This document shows positions 10,083-21,807 of a stretch of 64,000 bases of DNA, in pieces. The notes below the pieces were generated by a model. The model ran no database searches, was not told the DNA's origin, and saw nothing but the letters and a program-made list of their open reading frames with translations. The stretch is from Microstegium vimineum. Lineage: Eukaryota; Streptophyta; Magnoliopsida; Poales; Poaceae. The stretch's first letter is position 1; every line of letters begins with the position of its first letter. A program made the position numbers and the translations under genes. The stretch is from positions 30,963,716 to 31,027,715 of the forward strand of contig CM039120.1 of assembly GCA_022036555.1 (NCBI GenBank). Reading direction: 5' to 3'.

Positions 10083-11792
10083 CTAAAAAGGAAAGCAAAC
10101 ACCCAACTCGCCTCGAAGGCGATAAAATGCAGCTTGATCCAATGGCTTAGTGAGAATATCCGCAAGCTGGTTTTGGGTCTCGACATGCCGGAGGTCAATG
10201 TCGCCCTTCTCGTAGTGATCATGCAAAAAGTGAAAGCGGTCCTTAATGTGCTTGGTCTTCGAATGAAGCACGAGATTTTTAGCCACACTAATTGCACTCA
10301 TGCTATCATAAAGCAGAGGCACCTTAGTAAGCTCAAGACCAAAATCTCTCAAAGTGGCAATCATCCAAAGCAACTGAAAGAAACAACTAGCCGCGACAAC
10401 GTACTCAGCTTCGCACGTCGACTATGCCATGCTAGATTGCTTGCGAGAAGACCAAGAAACCAAAGAAGACCCAAGAAACTGGCAAGTCCCAGAAGTGGAC
10501 TTCCGATCAAGTCGGCAACCGGCAAAGTCGGCGTCAGAATAACCGCAAAGCACAAGAGAGGAAGAGGTGGAGAACCAAAGACCAAATTCGGGAGTGAAGC
10601 GCAAGTAGCTCATGATGCGTTTCACCGCCTGCTTGTGCGATGTCTGTGGGGACGCCTGAAAGCGAACACACAGGCAGACGACGAACTGAATGTCCGGTCG
10701 GGTCGCCGTCAGGTACAGAAGCGACCCGATCATGCTGCGGTACTCCGTCTGGTCCACTGCCTCTCCTTCCTTGTCCGCATCCAAGGTAGTCGTAGTCGAC
10801 ATGGGCGTCGAAAGAGGCTTTGCCTCACCCATGTCAAACTTCTTCAAGATATCCTTCGTGTACTTGCCTTGGTACACAAACGTCCCTTCCCAGGTTTGCT
10901 TGATTTGCAACCTGAGAAAGAAAGTCAACTCTCCCATCATGCTCATCTCAAATTCCCTGCTCATAAGATCTACAAACTTGGCAACAAGAGCATGAGAAGA
11001 ACCACCAAAGATGATATCATCCACGTATATTTGGACAAGGAGAGTGTCTTTGCCTTGCTTGAGGAGAAACAACGTCTTATCTACCGATCTCATTTTAAAG
11101 CCCTTAGCAAGCAAAAAGGTTTTTAGCCTATCATACCATGCTCTAGGTGCTTGTTTCAAACCATACAAAGCTTTGTGAAGTTTAAAAACATGGTTTGGAA
11201 ACATGGGATTTTTGAAACCGGGAGGTTGTTTAACATAAACTTCTTCTATGTAGCCGTTTAAGAAAGCACTTTTAACATCCATTTGAAAAAGTTTAAAACC
11301 CTTAGAAGCCACAAAAGCTAAAAGGATTCTAATGGCTTCTAAACGAGCTACGGGAGCAAAGGTTTCCTCATAGTCTATTCCCTCCTTTTGACAAAAGCCT
11401 TGAGCTACCAACCTAGCCTTGTTGTGCACTACCACCCCATCTTCACTTTGTTTATTTTTGAAAACCCATTTGGTACCTATGTGGTGGCAACTAGGTGGTG
11501 GAGGAATTAAGACCCAAATGCGGTTTCGCTCAAAGTTTTCGAACTCCTCATGCATGGCATTAACCCAATCCGGATCCATAAAAGCGTGTCCAACATCTCG
11601 GGGCTCAAAAGAAGCGACAAAAGCCGAATGAGCAAACTGAGAGATATAGGACCTGGACCGCGTGACTCGACGGTCAATGTCGCCGATGATGTTCTCCGGC
11701 GGGTGCTGCCGCTGGATGTGCCGGGGAGCCTGCCTGGACGAAGTGGCCTCCCCCTCAACAGCAGCTGGAGCTCCCTCAGGTGCAACGGGCAC
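10083..11792 (-). pseudogene. pol: Cop-1 reverse transcriptase and RNase H
   Basis: The RT copies element RNA and RNase H removes the RNA strand inside the virus-like particle. Reading from 11792 down: a DPDWVNAMHEE start, the MDVKSAFLNG motif, the catalytic IYVDDIIFG motif, then RNase H with GYSDADFAGCRLDRKSTSG. An amber stop at 10422-10424 stands where Cop-3 has Gln (SSVAQSTCEAEY). RNase H then continues in frame to 10083 (TKHIKDRFHF, LADILTKPLD). A frameshift near 11820 separates this from integrase. The RT core is otherwise well preserved, but the gene as a whole is broken. Confidence 0.88.
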
Positions 11793-13275
11793 GGACTGAG
11801 GAAGCTGCTCGAACGCCCCCCCATGTAGAGGAAGTAGTCGGATCAGGACCGTGAGCCGAAGTGGACGTCACAGGGTCGACGGGGGCAGCCAGTGGAGTTG
11901 GCTCGGGATCACCCCAATCAGCATCATCCTGCTCCTCCTCCACAAAGATGCTAGTGTTCACCTCATCATCACCTAGAAGCTCAAAAGCAGTGGAAACATA
12001 GGGCATAGTTTCATCGAAGGTAATCTCACAAGTCTCCATCACTCGGTTAGTCTCAAGGTTAAGTGCACGATAAGCACGAGAGTGAGTAGAATAACCAAGA
12101 AAGATACCGTCAGAAGACCGTGATTCAAATTTATCCAACTTATCGCCCTTTTTGAGGATGATGCACCTGCACCCAAACACCCATAGGTGACTTACCTTGG
12201 GTGGTCTCCCAAATCGCAGCTCATAAGAAGTCTTTTTCTTGAAAGCTCGGAGGAAAATGCGATTGGAGACATAGCAAGCAGAACTGAGTGCTTCGGCCCA
12301 ATACCGCCTAGGAGTCCTATGCTCATCGAGCATCGTCCTGGCCATCTCAACAAGGGTCCGATTCTTGCGCTCAACAACACCGTTCTGCTGGGGAGTGTGA
12401 GGTGAGGAAAACTGGTGATCGAGACCCAAAGAAGAGCAAAGAGTTGCAAAGTGAACATTCTTGAATTATGTGCCATTGTCACTACGGATAGCTCTCATGG
12501 CATTCTTAGGTAGCTCATTTTGCAATCTCAAAATCAGATCTCGAACAAGTGGAAAAGCCTTATCCTTACTCTCCAAAAAGAACACCCAAGAGTATCTCGA
12601 GTTGTCATCAACGACTACAACCACATACCACTTCCCTCCTTCCGACCTGACCCGAGCTGGACCAACTATGTCCATGTGTAAGAGCTCGCCGGGTCGAGTG
12701 GTCATGACCTCAGTCACACGAGGATGGGAAGCGACAACCATCTTGCCATGCCTGCAAGGATGGCAAACCAAATCCTTCTCGAACTTTAGCTTTGGCAATC
12801 CTTGGATAAGGTCCATTGAGCTAAGACTTGCAAGCAAGTCAAAACTCAAATGTCCCAATCTCCTATGCCACTTCCAAAGCTCAGAAGAAGAACTGGCAAG
12901 AAGACAACAAGAAGGTCCAGAAGATATAGAAAAATCCGCACAAAAAACCTTCTTGAAGGGAAAAATCCGGCAAACAAGATCACCCCGAGAGTCCAAAATC
13001 CGAGAAAGATTAGGCTTAAAACTCACTTCAAAACCGTCATCAAGGAGTTGCGAAACTGAGAGAAGGTTAAAATGCAAATTCGCAACCAAAGCAACATCCT
13101 TGAGGACAAAAGACGAATTGACTCGGATGGACCCCCGGGAGACAACCTTACCTTTACTCTTATCCCCGAATGTGATATACTCGGTGTGGTGAACGGGGTC
13201 GAGTCTGGAGAACCACTTGGCACTTCCGGTCATATGGCGTTAGCATCCGGAATCCACAAGCCAAGTATCCTCCAG
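11776..13275 (-). pseudogene. pol: Cop-1 protease and integrase
   Basis: The protease active site WLVDSGC lies at about 13240-13265 (Asp-Ser-Gly codons 13246-13254), followed at once by a TAA stop (13240-13242). Next come LHFNLLSVSQLL, the zinc-binding HRRLGH...CHPC region and the integrase core with HMDIVGPA and IRSDNGT. A TAA at 12466-12468 replaces the Glu codon present in Cop-3 (SDNGTEFKN). The core resumes in frame (TPQQNGVVERKNRTL) and the ORF ends in a frameshift near 11820, where Cop-1 has an extra C in a C run. Three lesions make this non-functional. Confidence 0.88.
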
Positions 13276-13289
13276 TCCTCCTTCCTACA

Positions 13290-13769
13290 TCAATAAAAAG
13301 ACATAGGGTGAGCAAACGGACCAACACTGGGGTTAGTAAACTGTGAAGGATACCAGTGTTGTCCCACTTGCCCAAAGAATGGGTTAGGAGAAAAACCAAA
13401 CATCTCCTGTCCCATGGGAGGATAACGATCACCACGATGGGGAAAACATGGTCCGCTAAAGAGGGGTGGAGTAAAGCCACCGCCACGAGGCCCGTAATCG
13501 TATGGGTCACGACCGGTACCCCGCCGGGCACGACCACCATGTGGTCTCGCCTCCTGAGGCCTAACAGTTTGAGGCATTGTACATCTAGGCCTAGACGTGC
13601 GCCTCTGAACTTCCGGTTCACGCACCCCAACTCGTGGGTTGTACATGTCCCGGTTGTTCAACTCAACCTGCCTCCGATCATCTCTCTTCCTCCTAAAGCA
13701 AAACTCAGCCAAGTGCCCATCCCGCTCACAATACTCACAATGGTACATCACCACACTCTTGGTAGGCAC
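13290..13769 (-). pseudogene. gag: Cop-1 Gag C-terminal segment with second zinc knuckle
   Basis: Near its start this segment has CEYCERDGHLAEFC, a CX2CX4HX4C zinc knuckle of the nucleocapsid type, followed by an Arg- and Gly-rich tail (GRDPYDYGPRGGG) suited to RNA binding. Cop-3 has the same segment at 48648-49172. The protein bridges Gag and the protease domain in this family. Frameshifts separate it from the preceding coiled-coil part (one near 13805, where a G run is one base shorter than in Cop-3). The start shown is the first Met; the ancestral reading frame would run in from upstream. Confidence 0.75.
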
Positions 13770-14099
13770 TCTCTTGTTGGGTTGGGTGGCTCTAGCTTTC
13801 TTAGGAAGGGATCACTAGAGATGTCTGGCAGTGTGTCAAGTGGGTTGCGAAGATGGTTCGGTTTTGCAATCCACACTTTGCTTCTGTGAAGTGGTTTTGG
13901 GTGGCTCTTCAAACACACCATCTCTCACAGGAAACTCAGAGGGGTTGGTAGGCCTAGATGGAGTGATCTTGGTAAGCTTGGGAGTTGTGGTGGGTTTCTC
14001 ATTCTCGCTCAAACCACTACACTCACCGATCTTACTGAACAAGCTATCGTCCTTCCCACCTATAGCAAAGCCTACTCCCGTGCTGCCAGCCCTTTTGCA

Positions 14100-15856
14100 T
14101 TAGCTAAGCATCATTCCCAACTGCAACTCTCGGCAAGACGCCCAACTCAAGACGGACCGAAGGTATGTGTTTTCTTCCTCGGTTCGCATCTTGTCGTGTA
14201 TGCACGATGCGATCTCAAGCTCCAAAGCCTCAAAGCGCTCCGACTCTCTAGTGCTATCTGAGCTGACCTTCTTTAGCACATCAATCCTAGCATCTTTTTG
14301 TGCCAGCTCAGAACGCAAGCCTAAGCAAGACTTGCACACACCAAGTAAGCTAGGCCTAGCCTTCAGCTCACTGACCTCCTCAAGTAGAGTGCCATACTTG
14401 TCTTGGAGACTGACAAGATCAGACATGTGAATGGCGCAAGCATCACACTCTACCTCCTCGGTAACCACCACAGATGCCTTAGCAAAATCTAGCTCATGAA
14501 GCGCGCTAAGGTACTTCGCCTTAAAGTCGTTCCTCTCTACAGCAACACGCTTGAGCAACGCCATCAAGGCGTCGTTCAGGGACTCAATCTCAAGGGAGAG
14601 GGACTCGACGGTGGGTGGTACCTCGGGTGTGTCGGAGTCGTCGTCGTAGTCGGGGCCTTTCATGCGCTTGCCGACCTTGCCTTCTTCAATCACAATTGTG
14701 CAAAAGCCACCGTGCTTGGCGTCGGCGTAGAAGCATAGGCCGTTGAGCTTGTCCTCAACCTTTCCCTTGGACTCATCATCGTCTGGAGAAGCACCTCTGT
14801 CAGAGGAGGCATCGATGTCGCTGAGGGAGGCGAGGAAGGCTCGGTGCTTGGCCTTCACCTTGTCGATCACCTTCTTGGAGGACCTTCGGTGGTAGCCACC
14901 CTTGGGCTTGTGCTTGTCCTCGAATTGATGCTCGCGCTTGTCCTTGTGCTTGGTGAAGTCGCCCGTAGATTTCTTGGGCAGTTTGCGATGAAGTAATCCT
15001 CATCACCGCAACGGTAGCACCCCTTGGTTGAGCCACCACACCGACGGTTCAAACGGTTATTGTGAAACCGTGAAAAGTTGGTGATGACCAAAGCCAGCTC
15101 ATCATCTCCAAGAGCCTCCACTTGCTCCTCTGTCACAGAAATCAAAGATAAAGTAAACAAGGAGTGTGAAGGGTCAGAGGAGGAAGAAGACATACTGCCG
15201 AGGCCAGAAACCAACGCCATAGAAGGTTTCGACGGGTTCCCAAGCTTGGCCCGGGTCTAGTAGTCAATCTCCAAGGACATGAGCTTGCTAAACAGCTCGT
15301 CCACGGTCAGGGCATCATAGCCCGGTGACTCCTGAATGGCAGCCACCTTCATCTCCCACACCTTCCGATCAAGAGCATGCAAAAGCTTGATAGCCATCTC
15401 AGGATCATCATAAGGCAAGTTGGCCCGATTGGCACGCATCTTGTTGACGATAGATTGGAAGTGAGTGAACATCCCGTCAATTGATTCGCCGGCCAACTGA
15501 GCAAAGTTCTTGTACTCTCTACGGTACGTGTCGAAGAGTCTGGACTTGATCTGAGGGTTGCCCTCATGATATCTCAAGAGTGTTTGCCAGATCTCCCGTG
15601 CTGTAGTGAGACTCGAAACCCGCTCAAACTCCGGAAGAGACAGACAAGAGAAGAGAATGCTACGGGCTCTTGCATTAGATGCATGTTGCATAACCTGGGC
15701 ATCGGTGATCCGAGCCTCAAGAACCACGTAGTTCTCATTCTCACAAATGTTCCAAAACTTCATATCAAGCCCTTGGAGGTAAGCGGACATGCGCACCTTC
15801 CAATAGGCAAAGTTGGTTCCATTGAAGTAAGGAGGTTTACCAGCACCTCGCTCCAT
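14100..15856 (-). pseudogene. gag: Cop-1 Gag (capsid, first zinc knuckle, coiled coil)
   Basis: Gag forms the particle. It starts at ATG 15856 (MERGAGKPPYFNGTNFAYW, the usual Copia Gag opening), runs through a capsid-like domain with LPEFERV and LLRYHEGNPQIKSR, then hits TAG at 15257-15259, where Cop-3 has Gln. It continues in frame to a zinc knuckle whose His is Tyr (CYRCGDEDYFIANC), then shifts frame near 14978 after a one-base loss. The rest (14870-14100) is an acidic coiled coil (TPEVPPTVESLSLEIESLNDA) ending at a TAA where Cop-3 has CAA. Confidence 0.85.
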
Positions 15857-15900
15857 GTCGCCTTCGCGGATCAAGAACCGTGTAAGGTGGATTGATCCTT

Positions 15901-15918
15901 AATTGGCTTTGATACCAA
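15901..15918 (-). other. Cop-1 primer binding site
   Basis: On the minus strand the LTR end TCCTTCA is followed by ATTGGTATCAAAGCC, a slightly diverged match to the initiator-Met tRNA complement TGGTATCAGAGC. Confidence 0.75.
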
Positions 15919-15919
15919 T

Positions 15920-17829
15920 TGAAGGACCGAGAACGGCGACCAGAGGGGGGGTGAATGGGAGCCTCAAATTTCTCTCGAAATATTCGGGCCACTCTTCCCA
16001 AAAACCAAACCCAGTTGCTGGGTGCTCAACCTATAGTGGAGGAAAAACACCGGAAAACCCCAAGATATAGTTCTCAATCCCTATGAGAAAGAGGCAAAAA
16101 CCCCATGCAAAATAGCCCAAAATACAGGCGATGGATGTTGGACAACAGGACGACGGACGCTAGGTGTCGGACGCTGAGAGATCGTCCGTCGGCCTTCCAG
16201 AAAGCCTTGCAGAGGAGAAGCAGAAGGCAGGGCGTCGGACGCTGGGCGATGGATGCTTGGGTGAGTGTCCGTTGGCGTCGGATGCTGCACGACGGACACT
16301 TAGGGGAGCGTCCGTTGGGCTTCCAGTGAACGCTGAAAATCTAGACAGACTAGCAAAGCAACGGACGCAGGGCGACGGACGATGGACACCGTCCGGCGCC
16401 AAACTCACACACACGCGGACGAACGTGACGGACGCTGACGTCAGAACGTCCTTGTGTCCGACGCCTCGACGGACCGTCTGACGCCAAAACTCAGAGCGTC
16501 CGGCACCCTCGAGCAGAGCACAAAAACATAAAAATCGTTTTCTCTCCTCCAAATCTTCCCAAAACTCAACCAAATGAACTCCAACTGCAACCAAATTTTG
16601 TAGGCATGATCCTTGTGCAGTTGGGGAGCTATCCCGAAGAAATCATCACTCTATTTGCAGAGGATAAATAGGAACACTCGGATTTGGGGGAGAAAATGCA
16701 AAACGAAGAACGCCGCAAAGAAAACGCCCGATCTGTGTGCTTGTGAGGTTTTAGGAAAATTGCTTCAGTACAAAGTTGCTCCTCACGAGTACCAAGAACT
16801 TGGTTCAAACGGATTTGCAAGAGCTACTCCCTACAAAGAGAAATCATCTCGGGAAAATAAGAAGCAAAAGCAAAACGTGAAGAACACAAGCAAAACGGGG
16901 ACACAATCATGAAATCGAAGCCACCATGGCTTACGGAGGTTATGGCCTCCGATTCCTCGCGACAAACTCAAGTTCTTACAAAGGTTGTTGGAAGCAACCT
17001 AGGGATCTCATGAACTAGAGAGAGAGTTGGGGTAAATGATTAGGGTTCAAGAGATAGGATAAGGGATACCCCTTCACCCCTACTTAACGGGCTTTGGCTA
17101 TTTCCCAAAGACCCCCTAGATACATTGAGTGAACTACCTAGCCTAAGCATTGTAGTCCAAGCTCCTGGAAATATCTCCCGCATTTTGAATGGACGGCCCC
17201 GCTTCCTGCCGGGAGTTGCCGTCGCCTCAACGCAACCTCCAGGATTCCGCCGCGTGCCATCCCCGCTTCCTCGGAAGCTCCACCTAGGTTTTGAGGACCA
17301 AACCTAGGAAACCCGCCACCGGTAGCTTTGGGCTCAACTACCGAACCCTGAGTTTTGCGGCCCAAACTCGGAAACCGATGTGGATGGTTTTGAGGCCCAA
17401 ACCACTCGACGCGAGCCACCTTGTCTTCGCCCGGTCTGACTCCGAGTCCCCTGAGCCTCCGCTCGACTTGCATGTCCACCGTCTTGACTCGGTCGACTCG
17501 GTCTACCTCCATGTCTTATCGCACTCGCCGGTGCCAAGTACTAGCCACCACAGCTAGTCTGTTGGCGCCCATGGTCCCTCAGTCCGAGCCTTGCTTCCAC
17601 CCTTCACCGCTCTCAGTCCATCGGCACGGCAAGCCTCTACTCGACCTTCTCCACACCATTGACCATTTTCACTAAGCATAGCACCTGCACACCACAAGCC
17701 CATAGACAGGAACACATTTGCTTTCGCAAAGGGTTAGAATAAACCGCTCAAATTGAAACACTCATGTGTTGTCAATCACTCATCATCAAAGCTGAACATA
17801 CATGGGTACTTATCCACCATGTCTTCGCA
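15920..17829 (-). repeat. Cop-1 5' LTR (1910 bp)
   Basis: It runs from TGAAGGACCGAG (plus-strand left end) to CTTCGCA (right end), with the primer site inside on the left. It carries an array of CGACGGACGCT and AGCGTCCG motifs at about 16130-16500. The outer parts match the Cop-3 LTRs closely, but the motif array there is different. A clear TATA box on the element strand was not identified. Confidence 0.88.
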
Positions 17830-18050
17830 CAATTTTTTTCCCATAGTTCAGAAAAGCCAAAAAAATAGTAGATTAGTTTTTTTCCGTAATCCCATAAACT
17901 CGTTGAGCCTTTTTGCTAGTACTACTTAGTTCGGGCTGGTTGAGTCGTCGGTTGCATCGATTGAGTCGAGTTGTTGGTTTTAGTTATAGTCCTTTAGAGT
18001 TACGAGTTCTTGTCACGTTCTAGTCCCAGTCTAAGTAGATTTCGTTGTTG

Positions 18051-18300
18051 TCTAGTTCAAGTCCGAGTCAATCTCTGTAATCGAGTTCGAGTACTACCCT
18101 GGTATTCGCTGCTATCAAGTTCGAGTCCGAGTTGTTTTCTATAATCAAGTTCGAGTTCGAGTCGAGTTCGAATTCTACGCGTATTTGCTGCTATAAATTT
18201 TGAGTCCGAGTTGTTTTCCATATTTGAGTCTGAGTGCTTCTCTGATAGTTATTTCCGTGAGTCCGAGTTCCTTTCGGTAATCAAGTTCAAACTACAGAAG
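18051..18300 (+). repeat. Degenerate tandem repeat in Gyp-B leader
   Basis: Three imperfect units of about 70-80 bp share AAGTTCGAGTCCGAGTTGTTTTC followed by a TCGCTGCTAT-like end. They were aligned by eye and copy boundaries are approximate. Confidence 0.5.
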
Positions 18301-18330
18301 TCATAATATATTACAACGAAGCTTACTTTA

Positions 18331-18351
18331 GAGAGAGAGAGAGTGTGTGTG
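18331..18351 (+). repeat. GA/GT microsatellite
   Basis: A GA dinucleotide run turns directly into a GT run. Confidence 0.9.
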
Positions 18352-18408
18352 TGGTGAATTGCTCATTTGTCATCTCTCTGTTCATATAATCAGTTTTGAG
18401 GATCCCCT

Positions 18409-18459
18409 GAAAAAAAAGAAAAAAAAAGAAAAAAAGAAAAAGAAAAAAAAGAAAAAAAC
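18409..18459 (+). repeat. A-rich purine tract
   Basis: About 50 bases of A with spaced G, interrupted by no pyrimidine. It is internal, so it is not the 3' polypurine tract. Confidence 0.85.
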
Positions 18460-18879
18460 ATAGGGGGCTGATCTTTGTGTTGTCTCCTTTGATTAGGTGG
18501 TGTTTGTGAGTTCTTTTGTGTCCAGGCTTGCGTCTCTAGCACGGTCTAGGCTAGGACCAGCACAATACCACGTTTGAACGATTATTCAACTTTCTTTTGT
18601 GACTAACGTGGTGCTAGTATTTATCCTTGAACATAACATTGGCCACCTATAGCTCCACATATTCGACTACAACTTGACAGGTGTTGTGCTACGGTACCGA
18701 TACATTCACTTCCAAGGTTGTCGGCTTGCTAGTTGTTGAGCCCTCCTACTGAGCAAGGTAAGAACTGGTAAGAGCTTGAGAAACAGGTTGAGAGCGTGTG
18801 TGTTGTTGTAGCTACATCCTAATAGTTGTAGAGATTTTATTTCTTCACCTGTATTCTTGTTGTTCTTGTCTTTTGAACC

Positions 18880-19821
18880 ATGTCAGGAACAGAGGATAAT
18901 AACGAGAGGCCACAAACTCCACGCACCAAGGGCATCATTCAACATTTTACAAGGCAAGTGCAGCTGCATGCAGATGGACTTGATCGAGATTTACAGGTGA
19001 CCAATGAAAAGATTGGGCAATTGGAGGCCGCCTAACTCACCACCACCACCAAGCTTACAAGAGTTGAAGCATCTATGGCTCGTGTGGACAAAAGCCTTGC
19101 TGCTCTTCTCAATCGTTTTGATGAATTCCACACAAAAGACAAAGATCAACATAATGAAGACAACAATGATGAGGAGCGAGTCAAAGACAATGATGAGGAT
19201 GCTTACGCTGGTGATATGGATCATGATGACAATGACCTTCATGATCGACGTCGCCTATGCTTCAATCGGAGAGGTATGGGTCACCGTCGACGTGAGGTAC
19301 ACAATAACAATGATGCTTTCAATAAGATAAAATTTAAAATACCTCCTTTTGATGGCAAGTATGATCTTGATGCATACATTTCATGGGAAATTGTTGTAGA
19401 CCAAAAGTTTGCATGTCATGAATTTCCTGAGGATACACGTGTTAGGGCTGCTACTAGTGAGTTTACTGACTTTGCTACTGTATGGTGGATAGAGTATAGT
19501 AAGAAAAATCCTAATAACATACCACATACATGGGATTCTTTGAAAAAAATCATGAGGGCTATATTTGTTCCTTCTTACTATGCATGTGATTTGCTTCATA
19601 AACTACAACAACTAAGACAGGGTGCTAAAAGTGTAGAAGAGTATTATCAAGAATTACAAATGGGTATGTTATGTTGTAATTTAGAGGAGGATGATGAACC
19701 TTCTATGGAAAGACTTTTGGGTGGGTTAAATTGTGAAATTCAGGACATCCTTTCCTATAAAGAGTACACTAACGTAACCTGTTTGTTTCATCTTGCTTGT
19801 AAAGCTGAAAGGGAAGTGTAG
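18880..19821 (+). pseudogene. gag: Gyp-B Gag
   Basis: Gag packages the element RNA. The frame opens at ATG 18880 (MSGTEDNNERPQTPR), has a stop at 19033-19035, and continues in the same frame through an acidic linker into a typical Gypsy gag domain: FKIPPFDGKYDLDAYISWE, WWIEYSKKN, the conserved SVEEYYQELQ and ERLLGGLNCEIQDIL. It is closed by TAG at 19819-19821. Translation stays in this frame downstream to the zinc knuckle and protease, so this is a single gag-pol ORF broken only by point stops. The lineage within Gypsy is not certain; no chromodomain is seen later. Confidence 0.88.
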
Positions 19822-20574
19822 GGGCGTTGTGCGAGTGCTAGGAATAACTTTTCTGCAGGGAAGACTAATTCATGGCAACCCCGTATGACTACGCCAGCTC
19901 CTACTAGCGACAAGCTTCGTACTACTCCAATAAATTGAATGCCAAAGACGGTTCAAAAGCCTGGTGCAAGTGCTTCGTACGTGGCATCTATAGGTTGATC
20001 ACAAGACATTCAGTGTCATCGATGTCAGGAATATGGACATATGATGTGCGAGTGTTCAAGCAAGCGCGTTATGATAGTCAAAGATGATGTTAAGTATTCA
20101 TCTGCTAGTGATTTTTATGATGATACACTTGCATTGCTTGCGGTTGACCATCCATGTAGTGAAGAATATCTGGAAGAACATATTAATGCAGGTGTAGCCG
20201 ACCACTATGAGAGCCTCAATGTACAGTGTGTGCTTAGTCCACAAATGGAGAAGGCGGAGCAAAATCAGCGACACGCGTTGTTCCAAACAAAATGTGTCAT
20301 CAAGGAGTGTTCATGTCGCATGATCATTGATGGAGGTAGCTGCAACAACTTGGCCAGCAGCGACATGGTGGAGAAGCTTGCGCTTACAACCAAACCACAC
20401 CCACATCCATATTACATTCAATAGTTAAACAACAATGGTAAAGCAAAGGTAACTAGACTTCTGCGAATTAATTTTTCCATTGGATCCTATAATGATGTGG
20501 TTGAATGTGATGTTGTGCCCACGCAAGCTTGTAATATTCTGCTAGGTAGGCCTTGGTAATTTGATAGGGATTCT
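19822..20574 (+). pseudogene. pol: Gyp-B Gag zinc knuckle and aspartic protease
   Basis: It is in frame with gag. The zinc knuckle CHRCQEYGHMMCEC (about 20014-20055) has the full CX2CX4HX4C pattern. The protease active site IIDGGSCNNLAS (about 20323-20358) carries the Gypsy-type Asp-Gly-Gly-Ser, and the ILLGRPW flap-end motif follows (about 20539-20556). Stops at 19936 (TGA), 19996 (TGA), 20422 (TAG) and 20557 (TAA) interrupt it. The last stands where related elements have Gln after GRPW. No insertion or deletion shifts the frame in this segment. Confidence 0.85.
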
Positions 20575-21807
20575 ATGCATGATGGTAGAGCAAATCAGTA
20601 TTCTTTTCTATACCATGATAGAAAAATTGTGTTGCATCCTATGTCTCCTAAAGCTATTATGCATGATGATGATGCTAAAGCTGCAAAGGTTAAAAGTGAG
20701 AAAAATAAAAATGCCAAATCTGTTGTTGATAAGAAAGCTGAAATTAAATTGAATGGGAATTGTTTGCTTGCTACTAAATCTGATGTTAAGGAGTTGAATG
20801 CATCCACTTCTGTTGCTTATGCTTTAATATGCAAAGAGGCATTGATTTCCATTGACGATATGCAACATTCTTTGCCTCTTGTTGTAGCTAACGTTTTGCG
20901 GGAGTTTTCTGATGTGTTCCCAAGTGAAATACTACCAGGGCTGCCACCACTTCGAGGCATTGAGCACCAAATCGACCTGATTCCCGGTGCCTCATTGCCT
21001 AACCGTGCACCATATAGGACCAATATTGAAGAAACAAAGGAGATTCAGCGTCAAGTGCAAGAACTACACGACAAAGGTTACATACGTGAGTCTCTTAGTC
21101 CATGTTTTGTTCTGGTTATTTTAGTACCTAAGAAAGATGGATCATGGCGTATGTGTGTGGATTGTCGAGCTATTAATAATATTACTATTTGATATCGTCA
21201 TCCTATTCCACGCTTAGATGACATGTTAGATGTATTGAGCGGTGCTATTGTGTTTTCCAAAGTTGATTTGCATAGTGGTTACCACCAGATTCGCATGAAA
21301 TTAGGAGATGAATGGAAAACTGCTTCCAAAACTAAGTTCGGTTTGTATGAGTGGTTAGTCATGCCTTTTGGGTTAACTAATGCACCTAGTACCTTCATGA
21401 GATTGATGAATGAAATTTTGCGTGCTTTCATTGGAAGATTTGTTGTTGTTTATTTTGATGATATATTGATTTATAGCAAGTCTATGGAAGAACATCTTGA
21501 CCACTTATGTGTTGTTTTTAAGGCTCTACGAGAGGCACAATTATTTGGTAACCTTGACAAGTGCACCTTTTGCACAGATCGTGTTTCTTTTCTTGGCTAT
21601 GTTGTTACTCCACAGGGAATTGAGGTTGATAAAGCCAAAGTGAAAGCTATACAGGGGTGGCCGGTACCAACGACTATCACCCAAGTGAGAAGTTTTCTAG
21701 GACTTGCTAGGTTCTATCGTCGATTTGTGCATAACTTCAGCACCATTGCTGCACCATTCAATGAGCTTACAAAGAAGGGAGTATCCTTTTCTTGGGGAAC
21801 CACATAA
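20575..21807 (+). pseudogene. pol: Gyp-B reverse transcriptase
   Basis: The RT domain is nearly whole in one frame: LPPLRGIEHQIDLIPGA, PNRAPYR, ILVPKKDGSWRMCVDCRAIN, then TGA at 21190-21192 just before the usual YRHPIPRLDDMLD, then FSKVDLHSGYHQIRM, MPFGLTNAPSTFM and the catalytic YFDDILIYS (about 21451-21477). The thumb and connection follow (LGYVVTPQGIEVD, VRSFLGLARFYRRFV), and TAA at 21805-21807 stands where Gln is usual before ENAF. The first Met at 20575 is not a real start; the frame comes from gag. All catalytic Asp residues remain. Confidence 0.9.

Larger units (their letters stand above)
6702..17829 (-). mobile_element. Cop-1: Ty1/Copia element (SIRE-like), minus strand, outer 3' LTR truncated
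   Basis: All parts are in minus-strand order: 5' LTR 15920-17829, primer site 15901-15918, gag, protease, integrase, RT, RNase H, polypurine tract 8379-8393, 3' LTR 6702-8378. Integrase before RT is diagnostic of Copia. It belongs to the same family as Cop-3. The left LTR lacks a counterpart to roughly the first 240 bp of the right LTR (15920-16160). The bases after the right end are CAATT, but no matching duplication is found on the left, consistent with loss of that edge. SIRE lineage is inferred from LTR length, the long coiled-coil Gag tail and the extra 3' region. Confidence 0.9.
17830..18879 (+). mobile_element. Gyp-B 5' leader, non-coding
   Basis: About 1.05 kb before the Gyp-B gag ATG. 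It holds a degenerate repeat rich in GAGTTCGAGTCCGAGT (18051-18300, unit about 70-80 bp, three copies), a GA/GT microsatellite (18331-18351) and a 50-base A/G tract (18409-18459). No ORF is supported. Long purine-rich leaders of this kind are common in large Gypsy elements. Confidence 0.7.

Noticed and set aside
10134..11126. 330-codon plus-strand ORF
   Set aside because: It lies antisense to Cop-1 RT and RNase H, which have clear catalytic motifs, and its translation has no recognised domain.
13160..13630. 156-codon minus-strand ORF in Cop-1
   Set aside because: It is out of frame with the zinc-knuckle segment and with the protease WLVDSGC motif, both of which lie in other frames over the same bases.
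19004..19330. Plus-strand ORF in a second frame over Gyp-B gag
   Set aside because: The overlapping frame has conserved Gag motifs that continue downstream.
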